The translations under genes and the position numbers were made by a program. Source: Streptococcus cristatus (GTDB lineage: Bacteria > Bacillota > Bacilli > Lactobacillales > Streptococcaceae). From it: a DNA stretch of 64,000 bases. Shown piece after piece: positions 10,002-21,344 of the stretch (positions are counted from its first letter, which is position 1; each line of letters starts with the position of its first letter). The notes beneath the pieces were generated by a model that ran no database searches, was not told the origin of the DNA, and saw nothing but the letters and a program-made list of their open reading frames with translations. Location: assembly GCF_003943505.1 (NCBI RefSeq), contig NZ_RJPS01000006.1:77124-141123 (forward strand). The letters are read 5' to 3'.

Positions 10002-10057
10002 ATTTTAGAAATATTTTAGAAATGCTTGATGAATACTTAATAAGTGTCCGATATACT
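10002..10057 (+). promoter_or_regulatory. ABC-operon promoter region with 11-bp direct repeats
   Basis: ATTTTAGAAAT occurs twice in perfect tandem (10002-10012, 10013-10023). A possible -10 TATACT lies at 10052-10057, with no good -35. One helical turn between repeats is typical of OmpR/PhoB-family regulator sites, and the convergent operon encodes such a regulator. The link is inference. Confidence 0.5.
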
Positions 10058-10109
10058 AGGTAGTGAGGAAAGGATTTCCAAAGATAATTCAAAAAGGAGA
10101 AGTAAAACC

Positions 10110-11039
10110 ATGGAAAATATTTTAGTTTTACAAGGGGTCAGCAAAAAGTTCGGCCAGCAGCAAGCTCTGAGCGATGTCAATCTGACCATCAAAAAAGGAG
10201 ATATCTACGGTCTCATCGGTAAAAACGGGGCTGGTAAAACCACTCTGATCAAAATCATGACCCAGCTGATGCATGCCAGCAACGGAACCGTGTCTCTCTT
10301 TGGTTCCAGCAACCAGGCCGAATGGACACAAGCCCTCAAGCGGGTCGGCTCGGTCATTGAAACGCCCGTTGCCCACAACCACTTGACCGCCTACGAAAAT
10401 CTCAGCTACTACTGCAAACTCCGCCAGATACCTAATGCCGATAAGGCCATCCAAGAAACGCTCAACTATGTAGACCTGACTGACACTGGCAAAAAGAAAT
10501 TTCGTGACTTCTCCCTTGGGATGAAGCAACGTTTGGGCATCGCTATCGCCCTCCTATCCAAGCCAGATCTGATGATTTTAGATGAGCCTATCAACGGACT
10601 AGATCCTGTCGGTATCAAGGAATTCCGCCAGCTTGTCCAAAAGCTCAATGAAGAGCTGGGCATGACCTTTGTTATTTCCAGCCATATCCTATCCGAGCTC
10701 TATCTAGTCGCTACGCGCTTTGGCATCATCGACCAAGGTCATATGATCAAGGAAATTTCCAAGGCTGAATTTGAAGAGCAAAGTGAAGATTATATCGTCT
10801 TGAAAACGGATCATTTGGAGGAAGCCAGCCAGCTGCTCCAAGACCAATTAGGCTACCGAATCAAGGTGGTCAATGCTCTCAATGAGATCCATGTCTTTAC
10901 CCATTCGCACAACATCAACAATATCGTAAAAGAGCTAGCCACAGCTGACTTAGTCATTCAAGAAATCTACTATGCACGGCAAAATCTCGAAAATTTCTTT
11001 ACAGATTTACTTGATCAAAACCAGGGAGGTCTATCATGA
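10110..11039 (+). CDS. ABC transporter ATP-binding protein (bacitracin/lantibiotic-resistance type)
   Basis: 309 residues from the ATG preceded by AAGGAG; the longer frame from 10044 lacks a ribosome site. Walker A is GKNGAGKTT, the signature is FSLGMKQRLGIAIALL and Walker B is LMILDEPINGLDP. The C-terminal 90 residues are the variable domain typical of BcrA-like subunits that partner a single polytopic membrane protein. It shares four bases (ATGA) with the permease gene. The two-component system encoded convergently downstream is the obvious candidate regulator. A role in peptide-antibiotic defence is likely but not shown. Confidence 0.9.
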   Translation: MENILVLQGVSKKFGQQQALSDVNLTIKKGDIYGLIGKNGAGKTTLIKIMTQLMHASNGTVSLFGSSNQAEWTQALKRVGSVIETPVAHNHLTAYENLSYYCKLRQIPNADKAIQETLNYVDLTDTGKKKFRDFSLGMKQRLGIAIALLSKPDLMILDEPINGLDPVGIKEFRQLVQKLNEELGMTFVISSHILSELYLVATRFGIIDQGHMIKEISKAEFEEQSEDYIVLKTDHLEEASQLLQDQLGYRIKVVNALNEIHVFTHSHNINNIVKELATADLVIQEIYYARQNLENFFTDLLDQNQGGLS

Positions 11040-11800
11040 TTCAAACCATTCGCGCTGACTTTTACCGTCTCTTCCACTCCAAGGGCTTTTGGATTACTGA
11101 GTTCGTTTTACTAGCCAATATCCTGATCGGCGTCCTCTATAAGGTTACCAGCAGATTTGGAACATCCATTGAGACGGATGGACATAACGTCGCTCTGCAA
11201 GCACCAGTAAAAATGACGGGTATCAAGGCTCTTGCCCATTTCTCTGGAAATTCTGACAATGTTATATTTTTCACTCTCATTGTCGTCTGCCTCTTATTAG
11301 GTGTGGACTTGTCCCGTAAGCTTTATAAAAACAGCCTCGCTCACGGTATTTCACGTACAGAGTTCTTCTTATCTAAAACTTTGGTCTCCTTTGTTGTCGC
11401 CATCTTCCAATTCATCCTCTTGCTAGGGCTATCCTTCATCATCGCTAGCTCTATCAACGGAATTGGGACAGCTCCGGCAGGTTTCTTTGGTCAATTTTTC
11501 ATAACTATTCTCGTCCAGCTCATGATAACCATCGCTTGGATTAGTATTGTGTCTTTCGTCCTTTATATCAGCCATTCCATTGCTGCGGTCTTTGTTACCT
11601 ATTTTATCGGAAGCGCCCTGCTTGCCTTTCCAGTCTTACTCTATCCCCATATAGAGTTGTACCGCTATTTAACCTTACGATTTGGAATAGAGATGGCTAC
11701 GGATCCTGCTGTTGTTTTACAAGCTAGTTTAGTAGCAATTGGCATAGCAGTCTTCTTCCTAGGCAACAGCCTCCTCATTTTTAAGAAAAAAGATCTCTAA
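11036..11800 (+). CDS. ABC-2 type permease
   Basis: 254 residues with six hydrophobic segments in the usual ABC-2 layout: short cytoplasmic start (MIQTIRADFYRLFHSKGFW), first helix, a long polar loop, then five helices. Ends in FKKKDL. It forms the membrane part of the transporter with the overlapping upstream ATPase. Substrate unknown. Confidence 0.85.
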   Translation: MIQTIRADFYRLFHSKGFWITEFVLLANILIGVLYKVTSRFGTSIETDGHNVALQAPVKMTGIKALAHFSGNSDNVIFFTLIVVCLLLGVDLSRKLYKNSLAHGISRTEFFLSKTLVSFVVAIFQFILLLGLSFIIASSINGIGTAPAGFFGQFFITILVQLMITIAWISIVSFVLYISHSIAAVFVTYFIGSALLAFPVLLYPHIELYRYLTLRFGIEMATDPAVVLQASLVAIGIAVFFLGNSLLIFKKKDL

Positions 11801-11804
11801 AACC

Positions 11805-11843
11805 AAAGAATCAGCTAATCTTCTGACTAGCTGATTCTTTTTT
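11805..11843. terminator. Bidirectional terminator between ABC operon and two-component system
   Basis: A perfect 13-bp stem (11805-11817 with 11828-11840) ends in TTTTTT on the plus strand. It immediately follows the stop codons of both convergent operons; on the minus strand the trailing bases are less T-rich. Confidence 0.9.
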
Positions 11844-12717
11844 ATAAGGCCACAATCAATTCAAACCAATCGTCCTCTGCTTGAATGGTCAAATCACCAC
11901 CCAAGATTTCGACCAGCTGCTGGGTGATATAAAGGCCCAGCCCAGACGACTCCTCACTACTGGAAAGATTTTCAGAATAGAAGCGATTGGTCAGTTTATC
12001 CAGATGCAAAATAGGCTTCTGAACCTTATTTTTGACCTGGAAAATAACCTTTTGCCCTTCATTTTTCAGACTGATGCTGGCTGCTTCTCGACCATGTTTG
12101 AGGACATTGCTGAGCATGTTCTGGGCAATTCGATCAAAGATGTCACTGTCCGTTTCCAGAAGCAGATTTTCAGAGAGATCCACATCTAAATCAATCTCTG
12201 CTTGCTGAAAGGCATCGTAGTAAGCAAAGAGCTGCTGGGTGACCAGCTGGGATAGGTCTACCCGCTGCAACTTCGGTCGAATGGCTCCCTCCATCAAGCG
12301 ACGGTATTCCATCAGAGCCTCCAAGCGTCTGGATACCATACTTAGATTATCTGCAATCTTTTGTAGCTGTTGATCCATCTGCTCCTTATCAGCGTCTTTG
12401 AGTAGCTGTTGCGTGTAGCCACTAGCAATGGTCAGTGGCGTTCGGATATCGTGAGCAATATTACTAATAGCCATGTCCAAGGTTTTCTTTTCCTGCTGGG
12501 TTACAAAGGACATCTTATCAATTTCCTGAAAAAGCTGCTCCACCTCGTCAGTCAGAGCCACTAGACTAGGAGCTTGATCTCTCAAGGTCAAGCGAACCTG
12601 ACTTCCTGTACGATGTTTGTCACGGATCTGGCTGGTCAGACTACGAATCGTCAGATGATAGCGAACGAGAAAGACTAGTAAGAACAGGATTATCAATACA
12701 CATGCAATCCACCACAT
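11842..12717 (-). CDS. Sensor histidine kinase
   Basis: 291 residues from the ATG at 12717, which has AAGGAGG upstream and sits two bases after the regulator's stop codon; the longer frame lacks support. One N-terminal transmembrane helix (MWWIACVLIILFLLVFLV) leads to the H-box SNIAHDIRTPLT, with phospho-acceptor His. N-box (NMLSNVLKHG) and G-box (SGLGLYITQQL) follow. With only one visible helix and no extracellular domain, it may sense through the neighbouring transporter, as intramembrane-sensing kinases do. Confidence 0.9.
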   Translation of the reverse strand: MWWIACVLIILFLLVFLVRYHLTIRSLTSQIRDKHRTGSQVRLTLRDQAPSLVALTDEVEQLFQEIDKMSFVTQQEKKTLDMAISNIAHDIRTPLTIASGYTQQLLKDADKEQMDQQLQKIADNLSMVSRRLEALMEYRRLMEGAIRPKLQRVDLSQLVTQQLFAYYDAFQQAEIDLDVDLSENLLLETDSDIFDRIAQNMLSNVLKHGREAASISLKNEGQKVIFQVKNKVQKPILHLDKLTNRFYSENLSSSEESSGLGLYITQQLVEILGGDLTIQAEDDWFELIVAL

Positions 12718-12719
12718 AG

Positions 12720-13400
12720 CTAATCCTCCTTGAGCCGCACGCCCAGACCCCAAATGGTCTCGATATAGTCTGTCGAACTATCCAACTGGGCTAATTTCTT
12801 ACGAAGATTGCTGAGATGGGCATTGAGCGTATTATCGCCTGGCAGATAGGTCTCCTCCCAGACCGACTCATACAGCTCCTCCTTGGTAAAAATCTTTTTA
12901 GGATGAGCCAGCAAGGTCTGGAAGATCTGAAATTCCTTCTTCCCTAGCCGCATGGACTGGTCACCAGAAGCAATTTCAAAGGTATCTGGCAGAAGGCGGA
13001 TATTTTTGATTGTGGTCTCCCCAGCAGGCTTAGGCTGGGACTGCTGACTGCCTCGCAGTTGGACAGTGACACGCGCCGCCACTTCGTCTAGATTAAAAGG
13101 CTTGACAATGTAATCATTGGCACCGTCCAGCAGATACTGGCTTACGAGACTCTTTTCACCCAGAGCGGTCAGCATGACTACTGGCACCTGACTGGTCTTG
13201 CGAATTTCCCTCAGCACCTCATCGCCATTTTTTCCCGGCAGCATAATATCTAGCAGGACTAGATGAATCTCTTCTTCCGCAAAAATCCGCAGTCCCTCGG
13301 TTCCAGAATAAGCTGAAAACACGACATGCTCCTGCGTAAAGAGATTTTTCAAAATCTCATGAATATCATTGTTGTCTTCAATTAGTAAAAGATTGGCCAT
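12720..13400 (-). CDS. OmpR/PhoB-family response regulator
   Basis: 226 residues from MANLLLIEDNND, with GGAGA upstream; the upstream extension in frame is not credible. The receiver domain has the acidic pocket (IEDNND), phospho-acceptor Asp in VLLDIML, and lysine in DYIVKPF. A C-terminal winged helix carries the TLNAHLSNLRKKL and GLGVRLKED motifs. It precedes the kinase by two bases. Likely controls the convergent ABC operon through the 11-bp direct repeats at 10002-10023. Confidence 0.93.
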   Translation of the reverse strand: MANLLLIEDNNDIHEILKNLFTQEHVVFSAYSGTEGLRIFAEEEIHLVLLDIMLPGKNGDEVLREIRKTSQVPVVMLTALGEKSLVSQYLLDGANDYIVKPFNLDEVAARVTVQLRGSQQSQPKPAGETTIKNIRLLPDTFEIASGDQSMRLGKKEFQIFQTLLAHPKKIFTKEELYESVWEETYLPGDNTLNAHLSNLRKKLAQLDSSTDYIETIWGLGVRLKED

Positions 13401-13482
13401 TCTCATTCTCCAATAGCTTGATAAAACTAGTGTAGCAAGGATGAGCCAGCAAGTCAATCAAATATAAACGATACAAAAGAAA

Positions 13483-13657
13483 GAGAGTGGGACAGAAATC
13501 GGTAATTGGTTAGAATTCGATTTCGTCGTCCCACCTCCGCACAGTTGAGTAGGGCTATAAAAGCTGATGAAATCAGCCTAGTAGAGCCCACTCAACCACT
13601 GCGTCTTGCTCGAAAATCCAAAGACAATTGAGAGGCTAGGACTTTTGTCCCAGCCTC
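13483..13657 (-). repeat. Structured intergenic repeat, copy B
   Basis: 175 bp, reverse orientation to copy A and about 95% identical by eye. The GAGGCTGGGAC end begins seven bases after the bglA stop codon. Hairpins H1, central arm and H3 are all preserved. Confidence 0.9.
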
Positions 13658-13664
13658 CTTGATC

Positions 13665-15125
<1,461 letters not shown>

Positions 15126-15206
15126 TTACTACTTCATTTACTTATATTATACTCCAATATCCAGACCTTTACTTGTGAAATACTGCTAAATAATGATACT
15201 ATTCTA

Positions 15207-15290
15207 CTATTTTGTTTTATTCGACAAATTTTCAGGGTTCGGTTTTTTAAAGAGATCGTCTTCAAAGATTTCTTCAGCAAAAAGAGGCCG
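15207..15290 (-). pseudogene. Possible 3' remnant of a gene cut by repeat copy C
   Basis: On the minus strand, a short open stretch reads FAEEIFEDDLFKKPNPENL and ends at a stop at 15207. Upstream it runs straight into repeat copy C with no credible start. The acidic/lysine-rich composition looks coding, but it is short enough to be chance. Confidence 0.25.
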
Positions 15291-15457
15291 GGACAAAAGT
15301 CCTAGCCTCTCAATTGTCTTTGGATTGTCGAGCAGACGCAGTGGTTGAGTGGGCTCTATTACGCTGATTTCATCAGCTTCTACAGCACTACTCAACTGTG
15401 CGGAGGTGGGACGACGAAATCGAATTCTAACGAATTAATGATTTCTGTCCCACTCTC
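15284..15457 (+). repeat. Structured intergenic repeat, copy C
   Basis: 174 bp, same orientation as copy A. It starts GAGGCCGGGAC instead of GAGGCTGGGAC, and H3 has different inner bases (AATTC/GAATT) that still pair. Its far end lies 39 bp past the stop of the convergent DUF3592 gene. Confidence 0.9.
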
Positions 15458-15496
15458 ATGATGAAAAGCTGAGCTTGAGAACAAAGCAATCAACTT

Positions 15497-16075
15497 CTAT
15501 TTGACAAGATTTGGAAGAATAAACATGATGAAGACGGCTGAAGCAAGCATCATTAGGATAAGAAGATAGACTGATAATTTAGTCAGCCATAAAAAGCGAC
15601 CTGGCTTTAATGGCCTTTCCACGTAAGAAAGTTTAGGTTTGTTCGGATCATAGTAAACAGTGACCTTTCCACCGATTGGGAAGCGCTCCATAAGTGGTGA
15701 TTTTGTTACAGAAATGAAACTATTTCGCCGTACCTGATACCTTAACACTTGTGGAATTTCTCCATTATCGAAACCTTCCAACTTTACTTCAGAAACAACA
15801 GAGTTAAGCGGTGTAGCAACCGTTTTTGATACGCTAGAAAGAAATCTTGGCCCTACTACCTTGTACTGATTCCCGTCAACAGTATATTCTACAACTGGGA
15901 GACTAACATTATTATAAAGAACATTTGAGTATCTTATGATTTTTCCTTCAGTCTTTTCAGTACATTTTTTATCATCTAAATAACCACTAAAAACCAACTT
16001 ACTGTACATAAAATAGGTAAAGGCAGCAAACGCTAGCATCATACAGCCAAATAATAAAAAGAAACTCGTCGACAC
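15497..16075 (-). CDS. DUF3592 membrane protein
   Basis: 192 residues: an N-terminal helix (FFLLFGCMMLAFAAFTYFMY), a central beta-rich region of about 120 residues, and a C-terminal helix (LLILMMLASAVFIMFILP). The VTVYYDPNKPKLSYVERP motif after the central domain is the hallmark of DUF3592. The reading frame starts at GTG; AGGAG lies about 13 bases upstream, which is a little long, so the start is uncertain. Function unknown. Confidence 0.75.
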   Translation of the reverse strand: MSTSFFLLFGCMMLAFAAFTYFMYSKLVFSGYLDDKKCTEKTEGKIIRYSNVLYNNVSLPVVEYTVDGNQYKVVGPRFLSSVSKTVATPLNSVVSEVKLEGFDNGEIPQVLRYQVRRNSFISVTKSPLMERFPIGGKVTVYYDPNKPKLSYVERPLKPGRFLWLTKLSVYLLILMMLASAVFIMFILPNLVK

Positions 16076-16164
16076 CTTGATTCACTCACTCCTAAACCTT
16101 CGTTAGGCTTCTATTTTAACAAAATATAAAAAAGGATACAAGAATACTAACTATTTGCGACTTT

Positions 16165-16425
16165 TTAAATCAAAGCCGTGATGGCCGTCACCAGTCCAAA
16201 AATGATTCCCGGTGCATTTGCTGCTGCAAGCGGAATATCTCTTTCTTTTTTGAAAAGTCCGTAGTAGACCCAAAGGCTACAGTTGATTGCTGCAACGAGC
16301 GGCTGGATAAAATTCCCTTTTTGCCCCGCTAGGTTGTTCATGATTTGTGGAAAATAGGACACATACATCATTACGGACATAAAGGTTGCAACCCATCCCA
16401 AAATTTTCATTTGTTTTTCAGACAT
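16165..16425 (-). CDS. SemiSWEET-type sugar transporter (MtN3/PQ-loop)
   Basis: 86 residues from the ATG preceded by AGAGGT; upstream in-frame ATGs would give an unusual charged extension. Three transmembrane helices and the PQ motif in SYFPQIMNNL match bacterial SemiSWEETs, which dimerise to make a sugar uniporter. It follows spxB by about 170 bp on the same strand, with a terminator between them. Confidence 0.85.
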   Translation of the reverse strand: MSEKQMKILGWVATFMSVMMYVSYFPQIMNNLAGQKGNFIQPLVAAINCSLWVYYGLFKKERDIPLAAANAPGIIFGLVTAITALI

Positions 16426-16544
16426 TTTCGATACCTCTTTCATTTTTCGGTTATATTTTATAATGATAGTCCAAAACAATCAAGCCCTTTTATCCCTTTG
16501 TTATGAAGATGTAAACTATCACAATCTTGTGATAAGTAAGAGGA

Positions 16545-16578
16545 CAAAGAAAAAGACCGGACTGCTCCGATCTTTTTA
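16545..16578 (-). terminator. spxB terminator
   Basis: AAAAGACCGGA (16551-16561) pairs with TCCGATCTTTTT (16566-16577) with one mismatch. TTTTTCTTTG follows on the minus strand. Confidence 0.8.
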
Positions 16579-16593
16579 AGTTCCACAAAGGAA

Positions 16594-18369
16594 TTATTTA
16601 ATTGCGCGTGATTGCAACCCTTCTTCTTCCAAGAAGAGACGGAATGGTACGAGTTCTTCTGCTTCGTATTTTTCCTTGAAGGCTTTGATTGCTTCTTCTG
16701 AGTGAAGTTTTGGATCCAATTCAAGTACTTCTACTGGAAGTGGACGGTGTTGAGTAATGTGAGCATCGATGACAACAGTTTTACCTTCTTTGTTGAGTTT
16801 CACGGCTTCTGCAACAACTGCATCGATGTCTTCGATACGGTCAACTGTAAATCCAACAGCTCCTTGAGCTTCAGCGATTTTCGCATAGTCAGCATTAGGG
16901 AAGTCACAACCAAACAAGTGTTTGTTTGTGTCTTCGTATTTGTCCTTGATGAAGGCATATTTACCATTTGAGAAGACAACGTTGATAACTGGAAGGTCGT
17001 ATTGAACGTTTGTGATCACGTCTGGGTAGCACATGTTGAATGCACCGTCACCCATGATGTTCCATACTTGGCGATCTGGATTGTCTTTCTTAGCAGCGAT
17101 ACCACCAGGAAGGGCAATACCCATTGTCGCAAAGAGTGGAGATGTACGCCACATGTTCTTAGGTGTCATGTGAAGGTGACGAGTAGATGTTTGAGTAGTG
17201 TCACCTACATCGATTGAGTAGATAGCGTCTTGATCAGCATGTTTGTTGATTGCATTGTAAACTTGATACAATTGCAATTCACCCTCAGTTTTACCTTCGA
17301 GTTTGTTCATGTAATCGCGCCAGTTTTGGTTGTTCTTCGCGTTTGCACGCCACCATGGAGTAGACTCAACTGGGTTTACTTTATCAAGGATAGCTTTAGC
17401 TGCTTGACCTGCATCACCAAGGATTGAAGCATCAAGGGCGTGACGTTTACCAAGTTTGTAAGGGTCGATATCCACTTGGATGAATTTTTCAGTGTTTTTG
17501 AATGCTTCGTAAACTTCAGCAAATGGGAAGTTTGAACCAAGGAAAAGAACTGTGTCTGCTTCAAAGACCACTTCGTTGGCTGGTTTCCAACCAACACGGT
17601 AAGCAGAACCTGTCAACCCTTCGTAGTTCCATTCGAAAGCTTCAAAGTTTTTACCAGTTGTGATGATTGGTGCTTTGATTTTACGTGACAATTCTGTAAT
17701 CACTTCACCAGCTTTGACACCACCGTAACCAGCGTAGATCACAGGGCGTTCCGCATTGTTCAAGATTTCAACCGCTTTGTCGATTTCAACTTCGTTCAAA
17801 GCAGGAGCGATAAATGAACGTTCGTATGAACCTGAACCGTAGTATGAATTTTCGTCGATTTCTTGGAAACCGAAGTTTACTGGGATTTCAACAACAGCTG
17901 GACCTTTTTTAGAAACTGCAGCACGGCAAGCTTCGTCAATCACTTTTGGCAATTGCTCAGCGTAAGCTACACGTTTGTTGTAAACAGCGATACCGTTGTA
18001 CATTGGGTTTTGGTTCAATTCTTGGAAGGCATCCATGTTGAGTTCGTTGACTGGACGTGATCCAAGGATAGCAAGGAATGGAGTGTTGTCCATAGCTGCA
18101 TCGTAAACACCGTTAATCAAGTGAGTTGCACCTGGACCACCTGAACCAACTGCAACTCCGATTGAGCCGCCGAATTTAGCTTGCATCACCGCTGCAAGAG
18201 CACCTGTTTCTTCGTGGCGAACTTGCAAGAAGCGGATATCTTTGTCTTCAGCCAAAGCATCCATGAGTGAGCTGAGTGTTCCTGATGGGATACCGTAGAT
18301 AGTATCTACGCCCCATGTCTTCAATACGTTGAGCATTGCTGCAGATGCAGTAATTTTCCCTTGAGTCAT
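16594..18369 (-). CDS. spxB: Pyruvate oxidase, H2O2-forming
   Basis: 591 residues, full length. It oxidises pyruvate with O2 and phosphate to acetyl phosphate, CO2 and H2O2, using TPP, FAD and Mg2+. Family features include the TPP-site region [12 protein letters not shown], the catalytic-Glu segment [19 protein letters not shown], and an N-terminus beginning [27 protein letters not shown] lies 8-10 bases upstream of the ATG. Peroxide from this enzyme is a main competitive weapon of oral streptococci. Tandem cre-like sites about 115 bp upstream suggest CcpA control. Codon use is that of a highly expressed gene. Confidence 0.97.
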   Translation of the reverse strand: MTQGKITASAAMLNVLKTWGVDTIYGIPSGTLSSLMDALAEDKDIRFLQVRHEETGALAAVMQAKFGGSIGVAVGSGGPGATHLINGVYDAAMDNTPFLAILGSRPVNELNMDAFQELNQNPMYNGIAVYNKRVAYAEQLPKVIDEACRAAVSKKGPAVVEIPVNFGFQEIDENSYYGSGSYERSFIAPALNEVEIDKAVEILNNAERPVIYAGYGGVKAGEVITELSRKIKAPIITTGKNFEAFEWNYEGLTGSAYRVGWKPANEVVFEADTVLFLGSNFPFAEVYEAFKNTEKFIQVDIDPYKLGKRHALDASILGDAGQAAKAILDKVNPVESTPWWRANAKNNQNWRDYMNKLEGKTEGELQLYQVYNAINKHADQDAIYSIDVGDTTQTSTRHLHMTPKNMWRTSPLFATMGIALPGGIAAKKDNPDRQVWNIMGDGAFNMCYPDVITNVQYDLPVINVVFSNGKYAFIKDKYEDTNKHLFGCDFPNADYAKIAEAQGAVGFTVDRIEDIDAVVAEAVKLNKEGKTVVIDAHITQHRPLPVEVLELDPKLHSEEAIKAFKEKYEAEELVPFRLFLEEEGLQSRAIK

Positions 18370-18483
18370 AATGATAACTCTCCTTTAAATCTATATTGAT
18401 CCTTTAAAAATGTAGCATAGCGCTTCTACTCCATCTTTGCGATCAGGTTTCGTTTTGAAAATGAGTTTTTTCTGACATTTCTC

Positions 18484-18508
18484 ATGAAAACGATTTACAA
18501 AACGATTA
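18484..18508. promoter_or_regulatory. Tandem cre-like (CcpA) sites upstream of spxB
   Basis: TGAAAACGATTTAC and the overlapping ACAAAACGATTACA both carry the AANCGNT core of cre. Each misses two outer positions of the consensus. They lie about 115-140 bp before the spxB start. Apart from these and the copA terminator, the 18370-18721 gap shows nothing clear. Confidence 0.5.
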
Positions 18509-18675
18509 CAGTATTAATTTATCACAAAGAGATTCACATGTATAAGAATCTGCTCAGAGATACTCAATCCCTATTACATAACAGATGCTCTTTTTGAGAA
18601 AATTTCACAAACTATAGTAGAATAGGATATTTTATTATAATTTGCATGCACCTCTAAGACTTGTAGCTGTAGGAA

Positions 18676-18714
18676 ATTAAACAAAAAGCGATACAAAATT
18701 CTGTATCACTTTTT
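18676..18714 (-). terminator. copA terminator
   Basis: AAAAAGCGATACA (18683-18695) pairs with TGTATCACTTTTT (18702-18714) with one mismatch. On the minus strand the stem ends in a T-rich tract. It begins seven bases after the copA stop. Confidence 0.85.
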
Positions 18715-18721
18715 ATTTCAT

Positions 18722-20944
18722 TTAATCAATTTTCTCAACATTGAGAAGCAGCGAGCTAGTCAAAACAGACAAAGAACTAAGGGCCATAGCAAGACCTGCT
18801 AGTTCTGGATTGAGGGTCAATCCCAGTCCTACAAAGACTCCAGCAGCAATTGGAATCCCAAGGATATTGTAGATAGAGGCCCAGAAGAGATTGAGTAAGA
18901 TCCTGCGGAAGGTCTTTTGGCTCATGTCAAAGGCGCGCACAACGCCAAGTAAATCATTTTGCGTGAGCACGATGCCACCGGACTCGATCGCAATATCCGT
19001 TCCAGATCCCATAGCGATCCCCACATCCGCGATCGAGAGAGCTGGAGCATCATTAATCCCATCTCCAACAAAGGCGACCTTGCTAGCTTCTTGCAGTTTT
19101 TGGATGGCGCTAGCTTTTTCTTGAGGAAGGACATCAGCAATGACGGTGTCAATTCCCACTTGCTTAGCAATAGCTTGGGCCACCCGTTCATTATCCCCCG
19201 TTAACATGACCGTTTTCAAGCCCCGTTCTTTGAGCTTTTTGATCGCTTCTTTTGAGCTGGCCTTCGGAGCATCTTGAATGGCAATCAAGCCAATCACTTG
19301 CCCATCCACAGACAAACTGATCACTGTTTTGGCCTGCTCTTGCAACTCTACCATCCGTTTTTCAAGCTCCGGATCCATCGCTGTCCCGTCATGAAGTTTG
19401 CCATTTCCCAAGGTCACCAACTGCTGGTCGATCTGACCTTGGACCCCTTTTCCTTCAATCGCTTGGAAGTTTTCCACAGGGGATAACACCAAACCTTTTT
19501 CTTCTGCTTGGGATAACACCGCTTGGGCTAGTGGATGTTCTGAAAAAGTTTCAAGACTAGCAGCCAGTGTCAAGACACGCGCTTCATCTCCTACAACATC
19601 GGTTACAAGTGGTTGGCCAATGGTAATAGTCCCTGTCTTATCAAACACAACGGTTTGAATCTTTTGCACTTCTTGAAGAACTGTTCCATTTTTAATCAGA
19701 ACCCCCATCTTGGCACTACGGCCGGTTCCGACCATCAGGGCTGTTGGGGTTGCTAAACCAAGGGCACAAGGACAGGCAATAATGAGGACAGAGACTGCAT
19801 AGAGCATGGCCTCTTGAAGCGACGCGCCCAGAAGCACGGACCAAACCCAGAAAGTCGTAATGGCCAAAATCGTCACCACTGGAACAAAGATACCTGAAAT
19901 CTTATCCGTCAAATCTTGAATAGGAGCACGACTGGATTGGGCCATTTTGACAAAGTCCACAATTTGAGATAAGAGGGTCTCACTACCGACTTTTTCAGCC
20001 TTAAAGAGAATGGTCCCATTGCTGTTGATAGTGGAGCCGATAACTGCATCACCAACTGATTTTTCCACAGGCAAGCTTTCACCTGTCACCATCGACTCAT
20101 CAATGGTCGTACTTCCTTCTACAATCGTCCCATCAACCGCGATCTTTTCCCCAGGACGGACCCGAATCAAGTCATCAATTTGGATATCTTCTGCCGCCAC
20201 CTCGACATAGTTCCCATCACGGAGAACTTGAGCCGTTTTTGCCTGCAAATCCAACAACTTTTCCACAGCCTCGGAGGCATTGTTACGCATCCGTTCTTCA
20301 AAGATTTGCCCTAAGAGGATAAAGAAGATGATAAAACCCGCAGCCTCAAAGTATACTGGCTGACCAGTAAAAAGGGCAAATACACTATAGACATAGGCTA
20401 CCAGGGTTCCAAGAGCTACCAAGGTATCCATATTGGAATGGTGCTTCTTAAATGAGGCCCAGGCACTCTTGATAAAAGGAACTCCTGCTACCAACATGAT
20501 CGGCGTTGTCGCTAGAAAAGTCCCCCAGCGACTGACTGGATGGGATACAAATCCTGCCATCATCCCGATCATCAAGATCAATAAGGGAAGAGTAAAGATA
20601 CTAGTAATCCAAAAGCGACCCAGTAAACTTAAGACACGACGGCGTTTTTCCACAACCGTGTAAGAACCCTTTTGCATCTTCATTCCACATGAAAACTCGA
20701 AGTCCCCTGTTTCTGTCGGGGTAAAGGATATCACCTTATCCACACCGACTTCCAAAGGCTCTAAAATCCCCTGATCTTCAAACAGAATTTCCTTGTAACA
20801 GCCGGAAGGATTGACCCGATGGAAGGTGATTTCAGCAGGGATCCCTTTTTGAAGTTGAAATTCCTTTGGACTATAGCCTTTTTCTGCTGTAATACGGATC
20901 TTTTGCACTCCGTTTTCCACAACTGCTTTTTGTTTTTCTACCAT
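18722..20944 (-). CDS. copA: Copper-exporting P1B-type ATPase with cupredoxin-like N-terminus
   Basis: 740 residues from the ATG with AAAGGAG upstream. Residues 1-105 are not the usual CxxC domain but a cupredoxin-like fold with a lone Cys (NPSGCYKE) and a CGMKM motif, the same design as CupA. Then come eight helices, phosphatase TGES, CPC metal site ([15 protein letters not shown]), DKTGT phosphorylation motif, SEHPLAQAV and [10 protein letters not shown]. It pumps Cu(I) out of the cytoplasm at ATP cost. Third gene of the copY-cupA-copA operon, 10 bp after cupA. Confidence 0.95.
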   Translation of the reverse strand: MVEKQKAVVENGVQKIRITAEKGYSPKEFQLQKGIPAEITFHRVNPSGCYKEILFEDQGILEPLEVGVDKVISFTPTETGDFEFSCGMKMQKGSYTVVEKRRRVLSLLGRFWITSIFTLPLLILMIGMMAGFVSHPVSRWGTFLATTPIMLVAGVPFIKSAWASFKKHHSNMDTLVALGTLVAYVYSVFALFTGQPVYFEAAGFIIFFILLGQIFEERMRNNASEAVEKLLDLQAKTAQVLRDGNYVEVAAEDIQIDDLIRVRPGEKIAVDGTIVEGSTTIDESMVTGESLPVEKSVGDAVIGSTINSNGTILFKAEKVGSETLLSQIVDFVKMAQSSRAPIQDLTDKISGIFVPVVTILAITTFWVWSVLLGASLQEAMLYAVSVLIIACPCALGLATPTALMVGTGRSAKMGVLIKNGTVLQEVQKIQTVVFDKTGTITIGQPLVTDVVGDEARVLTLAASLETFSEHPLAQAVLSQAEEKGLVLSPVENFQAIEGKGVQGQIDQQLVTLGNGKLHDGTAMDPELEKRMVELQEQAKTVISLSVDGQVIGLIAIQDAPKASSKEAIKKLKERGLKTVMLTGDNERVAQAIAKQVGIDTVIADVLPQEKASAIQKLQEASKVAFVGDGINDAPALSIADVGIAMGSGTDIAIESGGIVLTQNDLLGVVRAFDMSQKTFRRILLNLFWASIYNILGIPIAAGVFVGLGLTLNPELAGLAMALSSLSVLTSSLLLNVEKID

Positions 20945-20954
20945 ACCTACTCCT

Positions 20955-21326
20955 TTATTCCACAATCATGTGACCATGCATCATGTTCATTCCACATGAA
21001 TACCCATATTCGCCCGCTTTTTCTGGCGTAATTTCAATGACATGTTTTTCACCTAAAGGCAAATCTTCATGAACGCCAAAATCTGGAAAGATCACTTGAG
21101 CCAGACATGAAGATGGATCCTTGCGATGAAAGATGATCCGGGCTGGAACATTCTTTTTCAGGACAATGGTTTCAGGCGAATAGCCCCCCATGACTTCGAC
21201 TTCAATTTCTTGATAACCTGATTTCTGACGAGCGTGGCCGCTTACCTTTTCATGCTCTGCAAAGAACCACCAAGCAATAAAAGCAACCACAAGTAAACAA
21301 ACAATACTAATCAACAATCCAAACAT
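20955..21326 (-). CDS. cupA: Membrane-anchored copper chaperone
   Basis: 123 residues. An N-terminal helix ([19 protein letters not shown]) anchors a cupredoxin-like domain. Visible Cu(I) ligand candidates are Cys in PSSCLAQ and the C-terminal [10 protein letters not shown]. pneumoniae CupA has this arrangement and hands Cu(I) to the related N-terminal domain of CopA. It replaces the soluble CopZ chaperone of enterococci, which is absent here. Lies between copY and copA. Confidence 0.92.
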   Translation of the reverse strand: MFGLLISIVCLLVVAFIAWWFFAEHEKVSGHARQKSGYQEIEVEVMGGYSPETIVLKKNVPARIIFHRKDPSSCLAQVIFPDFGVHEDLPLGEKHVIEITPEKAGEYGYSCGMNMMHGHMIVE

Positions 21327-21344
21327 GGAATTTCCTTCTTTCTA

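Noticed and set aside
10044..10109. N-terminal extension of the first ABC ATPase
   Set aside because: Overlaps the promoter region and lacks a ribosome site; AAGGAG supports the start at 10110.
15207..15395. 62-codon minus-strand frame running through repeat C
   Set aside because: Its start and first half are repeat sequence; only the last part is kept as a possible remnant.
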